A DNA stretch of 64,000 nucleotides from Rutstroemia sp. NJR-2017a BVV2 (lineage: Eukaryota; Ascomycota; Leotiomycetes; Helotiales; Rutstroemiaceae), in NCBI GenBank assembly GCA_002946415.1, contig NJPS01000076.1, positions 992,001 to 1,056,000 of the forward strand, read 5' to 3'. Numbering within the stretch: the first letter of the stretch is position 1; the number at the start of each line of letters is the position of its first letter. The position numbers and the translations under genes are program-made. The notes below the pieces were generated by a model. It worked only from the letters and a program-made list of their open reading frames with translations. It made no database searches and had not been told where the DNA came from. Below, piece after piece: positions 9,776 through 20,988 of the stretch.

Positions 9776-12347
9776 ATGTCTGCAGATGACGATTATGGCT
9801 TCAGTTCTGGCGATGAGGCGGACCTCCTCAATATGGTAAATGAGGCCGAAGCTGCGGCTTCTTCCCAAGGCATCGCCGGTACTCAAAGTCAGGAAGTACC
9901 CCAAAGCCATAAGCGCAAAGCATCGTCTGAAATTGTCTCACAATTATCAAAAAAATTGGCGACTGAGGAACCTCCTAGGATTTTTGAATCTGCCGTTTCT
10001 GCTTTGAAGCGCCACTTTGGTCTCAACTCTTTCCGTTTGAAGCAAGAGCAGGCTATATCATGGATTCTCCACGGTCAAAATGCAGCGGTTGTGTTTCCAA
10101 CGGGAGGCGGAAAAAGTCTCTGTTTTCAGGTTCCAGCATTAGCCTTCGAAGAGGAGGACCGGCGTCTTGGTGCTCGTGATAAGAAGGCCCATGGAAGTGA
10201 GTTGATTATTGCGCATAGTCACACCATAGTTGGAAGGGTCGAGATAGCGGATTGAACGAAGATTTATGTTCAATCTTACATGTCTATCCCTCTCTACCCA
10301 CTCCAACGTTTCCGAAGAAAGCCACTGATTGTTCCAAAAAAATCTAGTCACTTTGGTAGTCTCCCCTCTTATTGCTTTGATGAAAGACCAAGTGGACGCA
10401 CTCACCCGACGTGGTATTGCGGCAGCAACATTCGACTCAACTAAAACTAGGGAAGAATACCTTCAAACAGTCGATGCTATGCGAAATGGAGAGTTAAAGC
10501 TACTTTACTGTGCCCCGGAAAGACTTAACAACGAAGGCTTCGTTGAGCAGATGAAACATGTCCGTGGAGGCATAAGATTACTAGCTGTAGATGAAGCACA
10601 CTGCATCAGTGAATGGGGACACAGTTTTCGACCAGACTATCTAAGTAAAGTACCCCATTTGCCATGCCTTTTACCTGATTAACATCCAGTAGAGATTGCC
10701 CGATTTGCCGATGAAATTCAAGCTGAACGTGTCGTATGCCTAACCGCAACGGCTACGCCCCGTGTTGCTCAAGACATCTGCGATGCGTTTAAAATCAATA
10801 ACGATGGGCTTTTCAGAACCACAACGTACCGTTCTAACCTACGTTTATTAGCAGAGTCAGGGAAGACCAAAGAAGAGCTATTCCCAAACCTTTGTGCATT
10901 TCTACGCAAGAACACAGGATCAACGATTGTTTACGTGACTCTTCAAAAAGACACCGAGAAGCTTGCGGCTAAGCTACGGCAGGAAGGATTTACGGCCAGG
11001 GCATTTCATGCTGGCATGGATACTGCAACCAAAACCAAACTTCAAGATACCTTCATGAGAAGCGATTCCATGATTATGGTTGCGACTATTGCTTTCGGCA
11101 TGGGCATCGATAAAGATTCTATTAGGAATGTAGTCCATTTCAGTATACCCAGCAGTCTGGAATCTTATAGTATGTACACCACTTTTCCTTGTCCTCTATT
11201 ACGTTGTTCTCACTTTATCCATGTTAATGAGTTTGATGATATCTTTCTTCTCCTATGACTATAATCTAACATCCCCCAGGTCAAGAAATTGGAAGAAGTG
11301 GACGAGATGGAAAACCAGCCAATTGCATCTTTTACGTATGCGGCGAAGACCTTCACCTGCGTGAGTTGTTCGCTCGAGGAGGTTTACCATCCCGGACATC
11401 GGTTCATAATCTGCTCAATGATATATTCGATAGCACACATTCGAGGCTGCCAATAGGAAGCCAGATTAAGACTTCCCACTACAACCAACAAATAGAATTT
11501 GATATTCGGGCCACCACCTTGAGCAATATCTATGCTCAACTCGAGCTCACCCATGGGTTGATACGCGCTACAACACCGATGTACCAGAAATATTCATACA
11601 CCGTGAATGAGACTAAATACAAGGCCAAACTTTCTTCAGATACATCTCCAGCCGCAAATGCAATTAAGTTACACGCTAAAAAAGCATCCAAACTTCATCA
11701 TATCGATATTGAAGAAGCGGCTATGATACATAAGATAGAGCGAAAGGACATCGTTGGCAAGCTGAACGAATGGAATGACGAGCAGATCGTCGATCTAAGA
11801 GCCAGTGGTGTTATCAACACCTACAAGGTCCTGCAAAAGTTGCCCCAGAAACCTGCAGAGATCGAAAAGCTGGCAGACGTATTACACAAAACCATGACAG
11901 AGCGCGAAACAGCGGCTCTCCAACGAACCGAACAGATGCTGCAACTCATCACAGGTAGCAAATGCTTTTCTAAAGCTTTAGCACAGCACTTTGGTGACGA
12001 TCTACCGGATGGAAAGAAAGAGTGCGGTCATTGTCAGTGGTGCATGACGCATAAACCAATCCAGGTTCAACTTCCCCCTCCAGTCCCATTCAATAAGCTC
12101 GCATTCAAGCAGGTCTTGGAGAAGATCCAGGAAAGGGATGACCCGAGGTTCCTTGCCAGAGTGGCTTTTGGCATTTCTAGTCCCAAAGTTACCACGATGA
12201 AGTTATCCAGAGACGCGATTTTTGCCTCGATGGAGGATCATGAATTTATGGTGAGTTTGATTGCTTTCCTGAAATACATACATAGTAACAAGTGAGTTTT
12301 AGGATCTTCTGAAGGCTTTCGAGAAAGCATGTAAGAAGAAAAAGTAG
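9776..12347 (+). CDS. RecQ-family DNA helicase with RecQ4-like C-terminal region
   Basis: Five exons (9776-10196, 10348-10644, 10690-11169, 11280-12250, 12303-12347) give 737 aa. The second intron uses donor GTAAAG at 10645, which yields the expected FRPDYLIEIARF. RecQ helicases unwind DNA 3'-5' in recombination and replication repair. Motifs: motif 0 FRLKQEQAI (86-94), Walker A PTGGGKS (108-114), DEAH (222-225), LTATATP, and motif [12 protein letters not shown] (401-410). A cysteine set, Cys628, 648, 651 and 654, lies about 220 residues after motif VI, not directly behind the helicase core as in BLM/Sgs1. The tail [19 protein letters not shown] resembles the end of RECQL4. No HRDC domain is seen. 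An in-frame ATG at 9689 would add 29 Arg-rich residues (see findings). Confidence 0.92.
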
Positions 12348-12685
12348 ACGGGCTAAGGATATAGGGTATTAGAAGGATTTTTCTGTATAGATTATGACAA
12401 GAATGCGCAAGCACGGGGATATACAGGGAATGACGCATAGGTATTATACTTCAATTTTCAACAAGAAATTGGCGGTGAATACACCAAAGCTGCGTGCTGT
12501 ACTAGAAATCTTGAAAACGGTAGGTCTGTTCATCAGTCATTGCTTCGTTAGAGCGGTGTTTATCTCCCGTGTTATACACAATCACAAATCTGACCCTCCT
12601 GTTCCAAACTCCTTAACGCTAAATGCATATCCCATAGTATCAGCATCACCTTCCAACATATAATACACTCGCATCAGAACCTTCA
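12348..12685. other. Convergent 3' flanks of RecQ and NTF2-like genes
   Basis: About 340 bases between two stop codons facing each other. No RNA gene or terminator hairpin stands out. Confidence 0.55.
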
Positions 12686-13663
12686 TTACCTCCTTCTTCC
12701 CTCTTCACCCTCATCCACCCAAAACGCCGGACAGGGTGCCCCGTCGTTCCCATTCCCGTTCCTCATGCCCCCCAGCAACCAATCGGTCAACCCCACCACC
12801 TTCGCCCCCACCCCTCTTTCCCAATTCCCTCCCTCCTGTACATGCTCAATCGTATGACTTACAATCCTCCCCTCCTCATCAAACTCAAATATGAACAGCC
12901 CTGTAAACTCCTTACTATCATCCTCGCCACTCCCCCCTCCAAGCCACTCCGTAATCTTATCCACATTATCTTTCGCGCCAATGCCCTTATAGAACCCTCC
13001 AGTCCCCCGATTTTTCGTCTTCCCGATTGTGCGCCAGCGGACAATAAGCTGCTCGGGACGGGACACGCTCGACGCCGAACTGGCCCGAGATGTTTTCTGT
13101 ATGCGCTCGGAAAGGATCTCAAGCCGCACGTTGCCAACGATGGGAACGCGGCCCCAGGCTATAGGCGAGGTCCAGAGCGCGGCGCTGTAGGCGACTCGCC
13201 CGGATACGGTGGGGAGATGCGGGTGGGTGGAGGGGAAGAGGTGGAGGGTTATTTGCGGGGAGAGGATTTCTTGCGGGAGGGGCGATTGCAGCAGGGTGGG
13301 GAGGCGTTCTTGGAGAATGCGGAGAGCTGCGGGGGCATTGTTTAGCTGGGTGTTTCTCAATTACGTGGAGCGAGGGGGAGCTATACTTTTGCCTAGTTTC
13401 AGCGTCCGCTCATCTGGAGGTTTGCCAGAGTTCTGGTTGTGCGGTTCTCGAGGTGAGATGTTTGAGTGTGGTGCTGAGCCTGTAAACCACACATCTGGGA
13501 GGATTCTAGATGCCGAACTGACGGTGGCCAGATAGCGGGAGTCTTTCCGAGAGGTGGTGTAAATCAGAGGATGTTCCGCTGAACATATCGAGGGAATGGG
13601 ACACGAAGAAGATAGTTTGAGCCTTTTGGGAGCAGCACGGACAAGGTTGAAAGAAGTCGACAT
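12686..13663 (-). CDS. Conserved fungal protein, probably mitochondrial, NTF2-like fold (DUF2358-like)
   Basis: Two exons, 13663-13387 and 13326-12686, over a 60-nt intron (GTATAG to CCGCAG) give 305 aa; the join restores KLGKTLRILQERLPTLL. The first about 55 residues are rich in Arg, Ser and Lys with almost no acidic residues (MSTSFNLVRAAPKRLKLSS), as in a mitochondrial targeting peptide. The rest has a conserved block, LPQEILSPQITLHLFPSTHP, then WGRVPIVGNVRLEI, LIVRWRTIG and FIFEFDEEGRIVSHTIEHV. The alternating strands with a terminal FEFD..GRI..H motif suggest an NTF2-like/DUF2358 domain. No catalytic role is known to me. The gene is convergent with RecQ and divergent from ypt1. The exon structure is well supported by the uninterrupted conserved block; the family label is tentative. 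Confidence 0.72.
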
Positions 13664-14382
13664 CAGCCTGGTTGTTTTGGGATTATCCGAGACAACATCA
13701 ATAAGCCGAGTATTTATGGAGAGGGGGATATGTATGAGCTACAGTGAAGTACTCAATGTGTGACGGCGGGAAAGTGGCTGGTTCTAGAAATACAACCATT
13801 CTTCTATGGGCACGACTATCTCCACAAAGTTTTTCTAGATGCTATCCCGGTTCTTCAAGCTTTATCTGTAGCGGAGCAAAAACGTTTGGTGGAGCGCGGT
13901 CGCACAGTGACGCCGACTGGACTACGGCGGACCAGAGAACTAACAATTTCATTGTTTGGGACGGACAACGGATCGATCACTTCGTGAATGATAGTACAGT
14001 CATCGTCTCGTATACTGCGCGTATACATATTTACTATTGAATAAAAGGTCTTCTGTGTTGCTGTCTATAAAGAACAAAGAACTCCCACGCAACTCAGAGA
14101 CATTTTCTCGCTCACTGAATCACCCGCAAAAGCATCAGCCTCCAACCAAACCCTGCCCAGCCTGCCCCCATACCCATAATCCCCCAATCACGTGTGCTCT
14201 ACACTCGTCTAAGTTGCGACCCGTGGACCACCCTACCGCCTCCATCTTAAACAGTTGAAGTCCCCAAAGTCGCGGTAATCCTCAGACTACAAACCTCCCC
14301 GACGCTCACCATCCAGAATCGAACAAGGCAGAAGAACTCCTCACTATCAAACCCGATTATATAACTACAAAACTCAGTCAAG
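13664..14382. promoter_or_regulatory. Divergent promoter region between NTF2-like gene and ypt1
   Basis: About 720 bases. Contains a 75-codon protein-like open frame at 13760-13987 that lacks an ATG (see findings). No RNA gene is recognised. Confidence 0.5.
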
Positions 14383-15401
14383 ATGAATCCAGAGTAGTAT
14401 GTCATATTCCCCAAGCCAACGTCATTCTTTCACAAACCACTCAAAGAAACCGACACCCCGTATTTATCACCGAAGGCAAATGAATGCTAACGATCTATTG
14501 CAGAGCAACTTTCCTTTCCTATGACGATGTTGTCCGATTAGATTCTATTGTCTCCGCCAATCTCGATATGCCTCCCCTGAAGCGGACCGGGCTAACGATC
14601 TCGACAGATACGATTATCTCTTCAAGCTTCTCCTTATCGGTGATTCCGGTGTAGGAAAGTCTTGTCTTCTGTTGCGATTCGCAGATGATACATATACCGA
14701 GAGTTATATCTCGACAATCGGTGTTGATTTCGTGGGTAATTACGAGCTGAAGTGGCAGAGCATTTGCTGATGGTGGAATAGAAAATCCGCACAATCGAGT
14801 TGGATGGAAAGACCGTGAAGTTACAGATCGTAAGGCTTCCGACGGAGGGGATACCTGCAAAATAAAGTACTAATATGCTTATTTGTAGTGGGATACTGCT
14901 GGACAAGAACGTTTCAGAACCATCACATCATCATACTACCGAGGTGCTCACGGCATCTGCGTCGTCTACGATGTTACCGACATGGACTCATTCAACAACG
15001 TTAAGCAATGGCTTCAAGAGATCGACAGATATGCTACAGAGGGTGTCAACAAGTTGCTCGTAGGCAACAAGAGCGATATGGCGGACAAGAAGGTTGTGGA
15101 TTACACAGTCGCAAAGGTACACATTATCACATGCCCCAATCACCCCAGCCTTCAGATCACGCCAGGCAGCATTCACCGAGGTTCCGACTAACATCTACTT
15201 TTACAGGAATTTGCTGACAGTCTCGGTATCCCATTCCTCGAGACTTCTGCCAAGAATGCCAGCAACGTCGAGCAGGCTTTCTTAACCATGGCCCGTCAAA
15301 TCAAGGAACGTATCGGCACAACCACAGCTAACAACAAGCCTGCGGTACAGGTTGGACAAGGACAGGGAGTACAATCGGGGTCTGGTGGTGGATGTTGCTA
15401 G
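14383..15401 (+). CDS. ypt1: Rab GTPase Ypt1/Rab1
   Basis: Five exons (14383-14393, 14608-14731, 14782-14829, 14889-15116, 15207-15401) give 201 aa, the usual Ypt1 length. The first exon is only 11 nt and is followed by a 214-nt intron. The donor GTAGTA at 14394 gives [21 protein letters not shown], the canonical Rab1 start. G motifs: GDSGVGKS (P loop), STIGVDF (effector/switch I), WDTAGQE (switch II), NKSD and ETSAK. The C-terminus GGGCC is a double-cysteine geranylgeranylation site. Ypt1 controls ER-to-Golgi vesicle tethering and early autophagy. Every intron boundary falls where the protein stays aligned to the family without insertion. Very secure. Confidence 0.97.
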
Positions 15402-16599
15402 ATGATATCTTTTTATCCTTCTTTGTCTAGTCTAGGTTAATGATGCGGCAACACTTCACGAAACGAAATCCCACTTTTTCTCCTATTTCCTTTTAACGCA
15501 TTAGACTCATGGTCAATTGGATCGGCCTCTGCATTTTCGATTTCTCGGATTTCGAGAAAGTTACTGCCCACGTTCGCTCGCAGAGCACCCAAACACTATC
15601 ACATTTTCTGCAAAGCAGTGCACATTGCACCAACGAAGCTAACGGGAAGGAATGGAAATAGATAACGTAATGGCTGATGGGAAAGGAAGGGGACATTCAT
15701 ATCGAGTTGTGATGAACATCTGGCGTGTGTATGGAGGGAGGAATTTCGGGGAACGGATCTGATATTACCTTGTTTAGCTTCACATCTCTTTTTCCCCCCC
15801 ATCGTGCACGGTTTCCTTTTATTCTGTCTGTTGTTGGTCTGAGATTTTTTTTGGCTTGATGCAGTGCACCTCTACCACGTATAGTCTGCATCAGGTTGGT
15901 TCCTCTTTACATTAGGTATCTTTGTTATTTTATGATCAGAACAGGCAAGGCAATACTCGAGACTTCTTTTTTCTAAATATCTGAATGGGTTATGTATATT
16001 GTAGTGAATGGGTATATCGATTTCTCCTTGACGACCAGTTCCACGTGTGCTGATAGCTAGATCTGTAGTGAATGTGTGGATGTGGTGTGATTGTGGAAAT
16101 GCAAGCAGGTAAGTAGATGCTGGATAGGTAATTAATCGGGTGTTACATTTGCAAGAGATCTGTTTCATAGAAGTATGATCATCCGGCACTCGTGTGTAAA
16201 CCGGAGACTCCCATGGCGTCCAACATAGAGCGACTTGTTTTGGGAAACCGGAGGTATATGGACAAGTGTCCAACTTGGCTGCGTGAACGCTGGCTGAGCG
16301 ACTTGTGTATTTGATTCATTGACACTTGTTTGTAGATTCACAGTTTTATCACGTCAGTATATGCATGATTCACGCACGATACGGCAGCTGCACGGTAAGG
16401 CAGCACTCATGCCTTCAACAGATTGGTCGAAACAAGCTCATTAGATTCTAACGTCCCTAGTAGGACAGTTCTATCTATCTCCCAAACCACCATACCAATG
16501 ATCGGAACACGCCATCCAACCCGCCTAGAAGGTACAAGTACACTTACATCACGAGCAAAACAAACCCCCATTCCTAACCCCACACCTTTCTCCTTCGCC
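15402..16599. other. Convergent intergenic region between ypt1 and GMC oxidoreductase
   Basis: About 1.2 kb between two 3' ends. Only compositionally biased open frames, without conserved motifs, are visible. The likely content is two 3' UTRs. Confidence 0.5.
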
Positions 16600-18953
16600 T
16601 CATACCGTCAACCCCAACTCCCTCCCAATAATCACCGCCGCAGCCTCTCCCACCGCCAACGCCGTATTATTAGTATTTGCCCCCACATTCTCCGGCACCA
16701 TACTCAAATCCACAACCTTCAGTCCCGTCGTGCCGTAAACATTCAAGAAACGATCCACCACACCCCCCTTCTCCCTCTCTTTCATCGCACACGTGCCCAA
16801 CGAATGCCACGTCGTGTTCACATTCTCTCTTATCCAATTCTCAATCGCCGCATCGTCCTCCTCACTATACACCAACTCCTTCAGCTCTCCATCCTCCCCG
16901 CGCTCATCCACCAGTCGCGCAGCACTCCCCTCCGCAAACTGCGGATGTCCCAGCGCCAGCTCGCCTTTATAGTACGGCAAGCGCCGCGCGATCTCCCGGC
17001 TCATCTTGTATGCCCAGAGTTGCTTCTTCACGTCGCTGGGGTGGCTGAGGAAGCCGGCGTCGAACTCGTAGCCCGTGTGCATGTCGCTGGCGTCGGTGAT
17101 GTGGATGGAGCCGCGGGAATACGGGTACGCGGTGTAGTTGCCCATGGTGATGTATTGGCCGGGGTCGACGAGGGAGGGGTCCGCGAGGAAGGCGTTGACG
17201 ATGCCGCAGAGGATGAGCGGTTTGGAGGGTTGGGTAGCGAAATCGCGGTCCCAGTCGGATTTGAAGGAGGGGTCGAAGGAGGAGATTTCGGTGGGGGTGG
17301 GGCGGAGTTTGGCGCAAACGTCTAAGAGGGGGGGTGGTTAGTTGGGAGGAGGAGAGGAGGGGGATAGGGAGGGGAGGGGAGAAGGGAGGGAAGGGAACTT
17401 ACCAATGCCGTTCCAGCCGAGTATGGGGTCTTTTTCTCCAAGGGCTTTTACAAAGTCTTTTCTTCCGCTTAGTATGCCGTCCAATGTTTCGCCCTCGCCA
17501 AGTGATGTTTTGTAGGGCAACAAGGTCAGGTGATGATCTATATGATTGCGATGTCAGTGCATGCTTCATCCAATCTCACAAAAAGAGGGCAAAATAGTAT
17601 TTGCTTCATCTGTCTCACGGGAGAGGGAGAAACAGCGGGCACTACTAACCTTGATAATTCTCCCCAACCCCCTTCAAATCCACCACGCACTTAACACCCG
17701 CTCGATCCAAGATCTCCGGATTCCCAACACCCGAGCGCTCGAGGATCTGCGGCGTTCCAAGCGCACCCGCCGAAACAACTACGAGCTTCGTTGCGGTGAT
17801 GGTATGGTGAATGGGCTTGGAGAGTTGGATCGTGGGCTGATAGTCGGTGTTTGGCATGTATTCGATGCCGGTTGCGCGGGGTGGTGTTGCATCGTCGAAG
17901 AGCACTCGGACGACTTTGGATTCGGGGAGGATCTTGAGATTGGGATGTTTGCCGTCTTGGAGAAGTGGGTGGATGTATGTGTGGGCTGCGTCTTGACGCT
18001 TTCCGTCGGGAGAGACGTATCTGAGCCATTTCTGGTTTCGAGTTAGTATTTATTGTTCTTCATTTGGCTTATTAATTCCCCTCGCCATCCTCAATTTCCA
18101 CAGCAGCAAAAACCCACAGGAAATACTTCCATTGCAAAACAGAAAAGAAAAACCACTTACGCCAAACCCTCCACACGCCTCCCCATCCTGCAAATCCGCA
18201 ATCTCGTTAAACCCCATCCCCTTCACAGTCTCCAAAAACTGCATCTCACTCTTCCCCCTATGCCCGCCATCACTAATGTGAACCGGGCCGTCGTAGCCAT
18301 GTCTCTCGCGATCAAACTCCTCACCCTTTGGATGGAACGTCTCCAGCTTCTTGCACATCTCGCGCATCTCTTTCGATCCCCATCCCTCCGTGTTCCAGGA
18401 ATCGAAATCGATGTCCTGGGCCCGCGTGTACATCATGAAGTTTATGGAAGAGCCGCCGCCGAGGAGGCCGCCCGCGGGGACGATGGCTTCGCGGTTGTTG
18501 AGGTGGGCGGAGGGCTTGGATTTGTAGAACTGGGGAGGGTGAGGGTGTTAGTATATGCGGGTTTTCAATTCGGTCGGTTGGGTATGGTATATAGAGGGGA
18601 AAGGGGATAAACACACCAGAGCAGTAGTTGAACCTGGCACAAGATGGCTTAGGTAGACTATTCACGGCACATGCATCAGCATACATATTCATATTCTCCC
18701 ATTGAACACTCCAATTCCAACCACTAATTCCACCGCATACGTGCTGTATACCTCAGCAGACAAAAGAGAAAGTGCACCCACCAGCGGGATTCACAATTGT
18801 AGGATCCTGGAAATTATTCTTCCCGCCCTCGACAAGCAGGATCTTCAGATCCGGATTCGCTTTCGCGAGACGTCCTGCTGCGACACAGGCTGCGGTTCCA
18901 CCTCCTGCGAAAATGATGTCGACGCTTTCTGGGGCGACATTTTGGGCCTGCAT
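16600..18953 (-). CDS. GMC oxidoreductase, alcohol oxidase (AOX)-like flavoprotein
   Basis: Six exons (18953-18782, 18657-18617, 18529-18161, 18031-17650, 17537-17403, 17321-16600) give 606 aa. GMC flavoenzymes oxidise alcohols with oxygen, releasing peroxide. The FAD-binding start is VDIIFAGGGTAACVAAGRLA (residues about 11-30); the family's last Rossmann glycine reads Ala here. AOX-clade signatures follow: GGGSSINFMMYTRAQDID, FYKSKPSAHLNNREAIVPAG, SAGALGTPQILERSGVG, GSIHIT, WHSLGTC with the catalytic His, and GLKVVDLSMVPENVGANT with the second active-site residue region. The 41-nt second exon restores SHLVPGSTTAL. Peroxisomal methanol oxidases have about 660 residues and a C-terminal peroxisome signal; this one ends GRELGLTV, with no such signal, so the location and alcohol are open. 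There is no signal peptide either. Confidence 0.9.
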
Positions 18954-20988
18954 CTTGGTGGTTTAGGTGGGTGTGGTATTCGATATATGGTAGGAATGCA
19001 AATATAACAGGGCGACTGAGCGTGGAATATTCTTATGTCTCCCAGAGATTTCAATTGACCGTGGAATAGAATTGAGTAGATAGATAGATAGACAAACGAA
19101 TACTCAACTAAAAGTACTCCAAAGCGTGAAAGAAAGAAGCGCACAATCCAACTCATAGCGCACGGCACAGCCCAACATAATATACCTCCAAGCTCACCGC
19201 ACCTACATCTCGTTCGCGCCCCCCTCGCATTCGAATGGCGACCCTTCTCCTATTCCATCCACCGAGGCCAAGGCCCTGCCTACCTACCACACACCACGAC
19301 CCCTCCCCATCCCAACCCACACGTCCGGTACTACTGCACCACCTATCAAGCGTCCCATGCATAACTCCCCATCCCTGATCCATCTGGATCTAGCGCGCCT
19401 GCTACAGTAGTGCATGTGGCATGTGTGTCGCTCAGCATACCTTTGTCGGTAACCTCCTTGGCGTTGCTACCCCCGATGAAGAAGAACAACAACTCATGTG
19501 CCAAGCGAGTGCCTTTGTCAGCAGCAGAATGTGAAGATCTGCACGTTAAGCGTTGGGGAATACGAAGTTCTTAGTTGTAATGGAGTATCGGTATCGGTAA
19601 GTATCAGCATGGCTATTGCCCACCGCCTCGATGTATCTATCTGTCTCCTCTCACCCCAGCCCATATCTCCCTTCCTCCTCCCCCCAATTCAGCTAGCAGC
19701 CACCAAACTCTCCCAAGAAAAACAACCCTGACACTTCTTCAACATCGAAGGGGCAAAAAAAAGAAAGCAAAAAATTGAACCTCGGGGAAGCAGCCATCTC
19801 TAGCTCATGCGGCTGCGGGGTATCTCTTAGTGTGTGGTATCTGCACTAGTTTCTCCCCCACTAGCAAGTATGATTCGCTGTCTGTGCAGTTCTGTGTCAC
19901 ACCCTCCGTACAGTACATGGGGCTGAACAACCCCCTTAGAGCAACTGCTTCTACAATCACACCGACGAGCCCCAGACCCACGGTGCCCGCTAGCCGCGGC
20001 GGGACTTCTAGGAAGGCGGAATGGGACGGGAACCACACCATTGAGACCCGGCCAACCAAGCCCGTTCGATCGGGGCGAATCCCAGTCCAGAAGTGCGCGG
20101 CAACATGCAGGGAGGCAGGTGTCGAGACTCGATAGAGACGCACATCCACGATTGCTATCAGATCAGATCATATTTAAACTATCACCGCCCGCCCGCACGT
20201 CGGACCCTTCCCCCAATTCGGACCACACACGAGTCAGGCTCCTTTTCAGGCTCCTTTTCACTTCACTTCAAAATCCTCGACGCAGGTGATAATATGCTTA
20301 ATCACAAGTACGAAGTACTAAGTATTACCAATTTACGAGCAGACTAGTGTACAGCAACAACTCATGTTTCGTTTCGTTTCCCTGTGCACATGCACACGTA
20401 CCCGCACCTGCACCCAGCACCGTCTCTCCGCTCCGTGTCCTTTCCCCCTGCTCAAGAACCCCAACAACAATGCTTGTGTATCAGTCTCCCTGTCTGAGTG
20501 TTTGCCCTATTCACAAAAGTGCCTTCCTCAATCTTTATACCCCCGAAACAAAATGCTCTTAACAAGAGTGGATTTCTTTTCGACTCATATTATAATTTCT
20601 AGGATTATAAATAATAAAAGACCCCGAAAATAAAACAGATAAGTACGAAAAAGAAAAAAATGAAGAAACAAGTACTGCATACTGCCATGGAAAGTTCCGT
20701 ACGAGTATAATCACGCCAAATGATTGAAAAATCAAAGCACAAAAACGAGAAAAGGAGTCAAATGAGAAACTTGATGGCTGTCACAGTGTGTAAGTTCCAA
20801 ACGCCCAAACCGTCTTTCGTAAAAACTCATTGTATAATACTCCCCATGACTCATGACCGATCAAACCCAATTAGCAAAATATCTCCCAATTACTCCTGGA
20901 ATACAACCGTATTGACCGTGAACCTCATAGAAAAGATAAGTTATCCTATATTTGTCAAAACTCCCCGATAGACCATGAAATATTCCTC
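18954..20988. other. Intergenic, between GMC gene promoter and KDM4 3' end
   Basis: About 2 kb. A short GATA tetranucleotide run lies at about 19078-19092. Several open frames of 60-115 codons exist on both strands, but none has a recognisable domain, a conserved-looking composition or sensible splice partners. No gene is called. Confidence 0.5.

Noticed and set aside
10645..10692. Alternative RecQ intron 2 donor GTACCC at 10650
   Set aside because: It gives an immediate stop or the wrong frame; the GTAAAG donor at 10645 restores the conserved FRPDYL block.
19805..20149. 114-codon minus-strand open frame
   Set aside because: Composition and lack of any domain fit a chance frame in GC-rich DNA; no splice partners or signal.
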